A DNA stretch of 10,059 bases, from the NCBI GenBank assembly GCA_029883045.1, contig JAOUJU010000046.1, positions 1 through 10,059 of the forward strand, given 5' to 3'. The stretch comes from Rhodospirillaceae bacterium (lineage in GTDB: Bacteria; Pseudomonadota; Alphaproteobacteria; Rhodospirillales; Magnetovibrionaceae). A model generated the notes under the pieces. The model did not search any database, was not told the DNA's origin, and saw only the letters and a list, made by a program, of their open reading frames with translations. This document shows, piece by piece, positions 5,784-10,059 of the stretch; position 1 is the first letter of the stretch; every line of letters begins with the position of its first letter. The position numbers and the translations under genes are program-made.

Positions 5784-8600
5784 TTAATGCGCTTGACCCC
5801 AATTGCCCCCGACACCAACGTCTACCACCAATGGAACGTCCAGCGTTGCCGCCCCTTCCATTATGGTTTTTATCAATTTAGTGGTTTTTTCCAACTGTGA
5901 TTTAGGCAGCTCAAACACCAATTCATCATGAACCTGCAAAAGCATTTTTGCGTTTAAGCCCGCATCATTTATTGCCTCTGGCAATAAAATCATGGCGCGT
6001 TTTATTATGTCTGCCGCCCCGCCTTGAATTGGGGCGTTAATGGCAGCACGTTCGGCAAAGCTGCGACGCATTTGGTTTTTATCATTTATGCCGGGAACAA
6101 AACATTTACGCCCATAAAGCGTGGAGACAAACCCGTCACGCGCCGCCTGTTTTTTGGTTTTTTCCATATAATCAAGAATACCAGGGAACCGTTCAAAATA
6201 TGCATCGATGTATTGTTTTGCCTCGGTCCGTGAAATGCCAAGCTGGCGCGCTAGTCCAAATGCGGAAATGCCATAAATAATTCCAAAATTAATTGCCTTG
6301 GCTCTGCGCCTAACGTTTGGATCCATTCCTTCTACCGGAACGTCAAATACTTGCGATGCGGTCATCGCATGAATATCCAAACCTGCGTGAAATGCTTCTT
6401 TCAATGTATCGATGCCCGCAACATGGGCAAGCAAGCGCAGTTCAATTTGTGAATAATCCGCACTTAATAATATGTTTCCTTTCTCTGCAACAAATGCGGT
6501 TCTAACCGCGCGCCCTTCCTCAGTTCGAATGGGAATATTTTGCAAGTTTGGATCGCTTGATGCCAGCCTACCGGTTGAGGTTCCGGCCATTGAATACGAT
6601 GTATGTACCCGCCCGGTATCGGGGTTAATTTGGTTTTGCAGGGCATCGGTGTAGGTGCTTTTTAATTTTGCTAATTGGCGCCAGCTTAAAACATGGGCGG
6701 GCAATTCATGCACATGGCTTAGCTCTTCTAGTACTTCGGCATCGGTTGACCATGCCCCTGATTTTTTGCTTTTTTTGCCACCTTCTAAGCCCAATTCATC
6801 AAATAATATTTCCCCTAATTGTTTTGGCGACGCAATATTAAATTCCCGCCCGGCAATTTTATGGATATCGTTTTCCAGCACACCAAGACGTTTAGCAAAA
6901 TCATCTGAAAGATTTTTTAAAATTTTTGCATCGACTTTGATGCCGTGCATTTCCATATCTACCAGTATTTGAATTAATGGTCGTTCAATGGTTTCATAAA
7001 CCGTGACCATATGTTCATCGACAAGACGCGGTTTTAACAATTGGTGTAATTGCAATGTTATGTCTGCATCTTCGGCGGCGTAATCTAATGCTTTGTCTAG
7101 TGCCACATAATCAAACGTCACCTTGGCCTTGCCGCTACCAGTTACGTCTTTGAATTTTATGGTTTCTACGTCCAGATGGGTCAGGGCCAGTTCGTCCATA
7201 CCGTGGCCGTGCAAGCCGCCTTCTAGTACATAACTAATCACCATTGTGTCATCGACGGGGGTAATTTCAACCCCGCTGCGCGCCAATACCACCTTGTCAT
7301 ATTTTATATTTTGCCCAACCTTCAAGACGCCTGGGTTTTCTAACAATGGCTTTAAAAGCGCCAATGCTGTTTCACTGTTAATTTGTTTTGGTGTGCCTTC
7401 GTTGTTTTTATCATCACCACTATCACCTAGGTCGAACGCCCCTTGTGCCGGTGCGCCCCTGTGTGCCAGCGGTATATACGCCGCAAAACCGGGTTGGCAA
7501 GACAGCGATATCCCCACAAGCTTTGCCGCCATGCTATCAAGTGCGGTGGTTTCAGTATCAACTGCCACGATCCCCGCATCCATTGCGCCCGCAATCCAGC
7601 GTTTTAATGCATCTTCATCTTGCACCAGTTCATAAACTTTTTCCGTTGGCGCTTGCGGTTTTGCGGTTTGTTTTGTAACGCTAACATCTTTTACATTTTT
7701 TGTTTTTTTGTCCGCAGATGTATTCTTAGATTTTTCAGGAATGCTAAAGCCCTTGGCCTCAAACTTTTTTACCAACGATTTAAAATTCTGCTCAATCATA
7801 AATGACATTATTTTGTCGGGGTCGGGTTTGCGCAAAATAAATTCATCAATTGTTTTTTCAACTGGAACATCTTTTTTCAATGTAACCAACTGGCGTGAGA
7901 TACGGGCTTTATCGGCCTGTTCCAACAATTTTTCACGCCGTTTGTTTTGTTTTATATTTTTGGCATTAGCCAAAACCCCATCAAGATCACCATATTCATT
8001 TATCAACAATGCTGCGGTTTTTACCCCGATACCTTCGACGCCGGGAATATTATCCGAACTGTCGCCAGCTAATGCCTGCACGTCGATTACGCGTTCAGGC
8101 CCGACACCAAATTTTTCAAATACTTCGTCTGGTCCGATGATTTTATTTTTCATGGCGTCCAGCATGGTTACGCCAGGGCCAACCAATTGCATTAGATCTT
8201 TATCGGATGACACTATTGTTACTTCGACCCCGCGTTCGCGCGCATGCATGGCATAAGTTGCAATAAGATCATCTGCTTCATAGCCCTCCATATCAACCGA
8301 AGCCAAATCCATTGCTTCAACCGCTTCGCGCACTAACTGAAATTGCGGTATTAGGTCGTCTGGTGGTGGTGGGCGATGGGATTTATATTCAGGATAAATA
8401 TCACTTCTGAATGTTTTGCGCGCCCGGTCAAGCACCACGGCAATGGCATCGGCGTCAGTTTCTTCAACCAGTTTCATAATCATTTTGGTAAAACCATAAA
8501 CTGCGCCAACGGGCGTGCCGTCGGCCCTGCTCATGGGTGGAAGGGCGTGATAGGCGCGGAATATAAAACCCGAACCGTCAATCAGAAATAGGTGCTTCAT
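5784..8600 (-). CDS. polA: DNA polymerase I
   Basis: The 938-residue three-domain enzyme removes RNA primers, fills Okazaki gaps and takes part in excision repair. The 5'-3' exonuclease domain is at about 1-290 (YEADDLIATYA, DKDLMQLV and GDSSDNIPGV motifs). A Lys/Thr-rich linker covers about 285-318. The 3'-5' proofreading domain spans about 320-530 and its metal ligands are intact: D348 and E350 in VDTETT, D435 in NIKYD, and Y507/D511 in YAAEDAD. The polymerase domain has motif A with D715 (SADYSQIELR), the O helix with R764, K768 and F772 (KAINFGIIYG), and motif C H891-D892-E893. F772, not Tyr, predicts strong discrimination against dideoxynucleotides. The key polymerase residues sit ten positions later than in E. 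coli. An acidic insertion near 390-402 is unremarkable. It lies 46 bases downstream of the zinc-finger gene, probably co-transcribed. Confidence 0.99.
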   Translation of the reverse strand: MKHLFLIDGSGFIFRAYHALPPMSRADGTPVGAVYGFTKMIMKLVEETDADAIAVVLDRARKTFRSDIYPEYKSHRPPPPDDLIPQFQLVREAVEAMDLASVDMEGYEADDLIATYAMHARERGVEVTIVSSDKDLMQLVGPGVTMLDAMKNKIIGPDEVFEKFGVGPERVIDVQALAGDSSDNIPGVEGIGVKTAALLINEYGDLDGVLANAKNIKQNKRREKLLEQADKARISRQLVTLKKDVPVEKTIDEFILRKPDPDKIMSFMIEQNFKSLVKKFEAKGFSIPEKSKNTSADKKTKNVKDVSVTKQTAKPQAPTEKVYELVQDEDALKRWIAGAMDAGIVAVDTETTALDSMAAKLVGISLSCQPGFAAYIPLAHRGAPAQGAFDLGDSGDDKNNEGTPKQINSETALALLKPLLENPGVLKVGQNIKYDKVVLARSGVEITPVDDTMVISYVLEGGLHGHGMDELALTHLDVETIKFKDVTGSGKAKVTFDYVALDKALDYAAEDADITLQLHQLLKPRLVDEHMVTVYETIERPLIQILVDMEMHGIKVDAKILKNLSDDFAKRLGVLENDIHKIAGREFNIASPKQLGEILFDELGLEGGKKSKKSGAWSTDAEVLEELSHVHELPAHVLSWRQLAKLKSTYTDALQNQINPDTGRVHTSYSMAGTSTGRLASSDPNLQNIPIRTEEGRAVRTAFVAEKGNILLSADYSQIELRLLAHVAGIDTLKEAFHAGLDIHAMTASQVFDVPVEGMDPNVRRRAKAINFGIIYGISAFGLARQLGISRTEAKQYIDAYFERFPGILDYMEKTKKQAARDGFVSTLYGRKCFVPGINDKNQMRRSFAERAAINAPIQGGAADIIKRAMILLPEAINDAGLNAKMLLQVHDELVFELPKSQLEKTTKLIKTIMEGAATLDVPLVVDVGVGGNWGQAH

Positions 8601-8646
8601 GGTATTCCAATAGGTTTTTTATTTTCGCTTAAGCGAGATTTATGGA

Positions 8647-8829
8647 TTAGTGCGCGGCAGAAATTTTTGCATCAGGGTCAAGCTTGAAAGCTTGTCCGCA
8701 ATAAGGGCATTCGGCCACATTGGTGTGGTGGTCAAGTTTAATATATACCCGTGGGTGACCGCCCGTATCGCCCTTGCCTTCGCATGATACGGTTGTGTCA
8801 TTTACAATAATTGCTGACTTATCTGACAT
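8647..8829 (-). CDS. CHCC zinc-finger domain protein (zf-CHCC, NDUFS6-like)
   Basis: The 60-residue protein carries the pattern C16...GGHPRVYI (H25)...CPYC (C41, C44), which is the zf-CHCC fold. The same fold forms the zinc site of mitochondrial complex I subunit NDUFS6 (13 kDa subunit), and alphaproteobacteria carry short stand-alone homologues that may belong to complex I. The tail ends in AAH. One zinc is expected to be bound by C16, H25, C41 and C44. GGGAG lies ten bases before the ATG. The gene is the first of a minus-strand run leading into polA and is divergent from the ABC transporter gene. Family assignment is strong; complex I membership is inferred from the family only, since no nuo gene is in the window. 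Confidence 0.9.
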   Translation of the reverse strand: MSDKSAIIVNDTTVSCEGKGDTGGHPRVYIKLDHHTNVAECPYCGQAFKLDPDAKISAAH

Positions 8830-8895
8830 TAAGTGATTACTCCCTCTTTTAACCCTTTGAGCTCGGCTTTTATTGTTCTTAATTTCTGGCCTTTA

Positions 8896-8908
8896 GGTCA
8901 GGTTGACC
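8896..8908. promoter_or_regulatory. Inverted repeat GGTCA-GGT-TGACC in the divergent gap
   Basis: A perfect 5-3-5 inverted repeat lies between the zinc-finger and ABC genes. A TATAAT follows on the plus strand at 8915-8920, but no -35 sits at the right distance from it. The repeat could be an operator for either gene, or chance. No regulator family can be named. Confidence 0.25.
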
Positions 8909-8945
8909 CATCGCTATAATGGATGATACCGATTGCGCTGAGGGT

Positions 8946-8957
8946 TGCAATATTGCA
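8946..8957. promoter_or_regulatory. 12-bp perfect palindrome TGCAATATTGCA, possible operator
   Basis: The palindrome is fully symmetric with no spacer and lies 64 bases before the ABC gene start. Its size and TTGCAA-like half-sites would suit a dimeric repressor. No repressor gene is adjacent within the window. The rest of the 192-base gap (8830-9021) holds only the other inverted repeat and AT-rich DNA. Confidence 0.35.
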
Positions 8958-9021
8958 TAGCACGCCCGATATTTAACCTTATAAATCTTTGCCTTAAATA
9001 TAGGTAATAAAAGGATAACGA

Positions 9022-9996
9022 ATGACCGCCCAAGCCCCGCAAACGGCCCAAATGCCAGAAAATGCCGTTGAAATACGCGATCTGGTCAAAACCTATGGGG
9101 CGAGCAAAGTTAATACGGAAAAACGCGCGTTGAAGGGTATTTCCCTTGATGTTCCACGTGGGTCATTTTTTGGCCTGCTGGGCCCCAATGGGGCGGGCAA
9201 ATCTACGCTGATAAATATTTTGGCGGGCCTTGTTAATAAAACATCGGGCACGGCCAGCATTTGGGGTTATGACACCGAAAACAATATGCGTGCAGCTAGG
9301 CGCTCTATTGGAATAGTGCCGCAAGAATTAAACCTAGATCCATTTTTTACCCCGCGTGAATTGTTAGATTTGCAAGCCGGTCTTTATGGGGTTCCGGCGG
9401 CTGAGCGCAGAACCGATGAAATACTTGAGGCCGTTGGTCTTGCCGATAAGGCGCATTCATATGCCCGCACACTTTCCGGCGGTATGCGCCGCAGATTATT
9501 AGTGGCCAAGGCGTTGGTTCATACCCCACAGGTGTTGGTGTTAGACGAGCCCACCGCCGGGGTCGATGTGGAATTGCGCCATCAGTTATGGGAATACGTA
9601 AAAAAATTAAATAAGGCGGGTACTACAATTTTGCTCACCACCCATTATCTGGAAGAAGCCGAAGCATTATGTGACCGCATTGCCATAATCAACCATGGCC
9701 GTCTGGTGGCGTGTGATGATACAAAAAATCTTTTGGGCAGGCTCGATTCCAAGCGCGTTACCGTGTTATTGGCAGATGAAATAAATGCCATCCCCGATTC
9801 TTTAAAGGTTTTTGACGTAACCTTAAAAGACGGACGCGAGCTTGAGTTCAATTACCAGCCATCCAAGGTGCGCTCAGGGGAAATAGTCCGCGCGGTACAA
9901 GATGCCGGACTGAGGTTTGCTGAAATCGCCACCAAGGAGCCAGAGCTAGAGGACATTTTTGTCCAGCTAACCAGCGCTCCGGAATCTGATATCTAA
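9022..9996 (+). CDS. ABC transporter ATP-binding protein, YadG-like (ABC-2 type exporter)
   Basis: The 324-residue ATPase subunit closely resembles E. coli YadG, the partner of the ABC-2 permease YadH. Walker A is GPNGAGKST (54-62), the Q-loop glutamine is Q101 in GIVPQELN, the signature is LSGGM (151-155), Walker B is VLVLDEP (171-177), and the switch histidine is H208 in TTHYLEEAE. All ATPase residues are intact. After about residue 225 comes the C-terminal regulatory extension typical of this branch, ending LEDIFVQLT. A Gln/Ala-rich stretch precedes the domain. AAGGA lies seven bases before the ATG. The transported substrate is unknown. No permease is visible: only 63 bases follow the stop, and they hold a possible terminator, so the membrane partner is either further downstream or elsewhere. 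Confidence 0.93.
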   Translation: MTAQAPQTAQMPENAVEIRDLVKTYGASKVNTEKRALKGISLDVPRGSFFGLLGPNGAGKSTLINILAGLVNKTSGTASIWGYDTENNMRAARRSIGIVPQELNLDPFFTPRELLDLQAGLYGVPAAERRTDEILEAVGLADKAHSYARTLSGGMRRRLLVAKALVHTPQVLVLDEPTAGVDVELRHQLWEYVKKLNKAGTTILLTTHYLEEAEALCDRIAIINHGRLVACDDTKNLLGRLDSKRVTVLLADEINAIPDSLKVFDVTLKDGRELEFNYQPSKVRSGEIVRAVQDAGLRFAEIATKEPELEDIFVQLTSAPESDI

Positions 9997-10021
9997 CTTA
10001 TTGTTAATAATAGCTTTTTTT
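9993..10021 (+). terminator. Possible rho-independent terminator after the ABC gene
   Basis: CTA and TTATT (9993-9995, 9998-10002) can pair with AATAATAG (10006-10013) around a GTT loop, with a two-base AC bulge. The stem ends one base before a run of seven T (10015-10021). The arrangement fits a terminator, but the stem is AT-rich and weak, and it starts inside the stop codon region. Confidence 0.35.
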
Positions 10022-10025
10022 AGGC

Positions 10026-10040
10026 ACACGTCAAACGTGT
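10026..10040. repeat. Inverted repeat ACACGT-CAA-ACGTGT
   Basis: A perfect 6-3-6 inverted repeat lies just after the T run that follows the ABC gene. No T run follows it on either strand, so it is not itself a standard terminator. It may be an operator or leader hairpin of the next gene, which lies outside the window. Confidence 0.3.
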
Positions 10041-10059
10041 ATTTAATGCTTGACCTAAG

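Noticed and set aside
5769..5793. Direct repeat AATGCGCT (5769-5776 and 5786-5793) at the polA 3' end, as an attachment site or polA terminator.
   Set aside because: Only eight bases, direct rather than inverted so it forms no hairpin, and no mobile-element gene is nearby.
7246..8256. Long plus-strand open frames opposite polA (129 and 182 codons at 7246-7635 and 7708-8256).
   Set aside because: They are antisense shadows of polA with no recognisable domain or ribosome site; polA on the other strand is unmistakable.
8625..8636. 12-bp palindrome TCGCTTAAGCGA between the zinc-finger gene and polA, as a terminator or operator.
   Set aside because: It has no loop and no T run on the polA strand, and lies in a short intra-operon gap; one such palindrome can occur by chance.
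10046..10059. ATG at 10046 as the start of the next gene.
   Set aside because: Only four codons are visible and no ribosome site precedes it.

Overview
The window looks like chromosomal core DNA from an alphaproteobacterium of moderate, somewhat AT-rich base composition. The main taxonomic pointers are a glutathione S-transferase-fold protein resembling the division factor FzlA, a complex I-type CHCC zinc-finger protein next to polA, an alphaproteobacterial-style exported TPR protein, and a beta-carbonic anhydrase tail of alphaproteobacterial type. I see no insertion sequence, prophage, tRNA, rRNA or CRISPR array. Coding density is very high; the longest non-coding stretch is about 190 bases.

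Layout, left to right. The 3' end of a beta-carbonic anhydrase gene (+) converges on a YeeZ-like atypical SDR gene (-, TTG start). Divergent from the SDR gene is a two-gene unit (+): an exported TPR protein and an overlapping uncharacterised 172-residue protein with a CxxC motif. Its stop overlaps by four bases the stop of the convergent fzlA-like gene (-). The fzlA-like start has a perfect TATAAT placed so that transcription should begin at the A of the ATG, suggesting a leaderless message. Divergent from fzlA is msrP-msrQ (+, TAATG overlap), the periplasmic methionine sulfoxide reductase and its haem membrane partner.

A minus-strand block follows. In transcription order it reads: a 60-residue zinc-finger protein, polA (full-length DNA polymerase I, 938 aa), then two small uncharacterised genes of 129 and 149 codons. 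The two small proteins are paralogues. Each is itself built from two copies of a roughly 45-residue module, so the locus carries four copies of one unnamed module. This is the least explained and most interesting content of the window. Divergent from the zinc-finger gene is a YadG-like ABC transporter ATPase (+), followed by a plausible AT-rich terminator; no permease lies within the window.

Most of the window is ordinary housekeeping: periplasmic methionine repair, division, replication and repair, transport. I found no convincing new multi-gene system. The points worth checking are the four-module paralogue family, the leaderless fzlA promoter, the A9 run at the TPR/172-aa overlap, and two palindromes upstream of the ABC gene.
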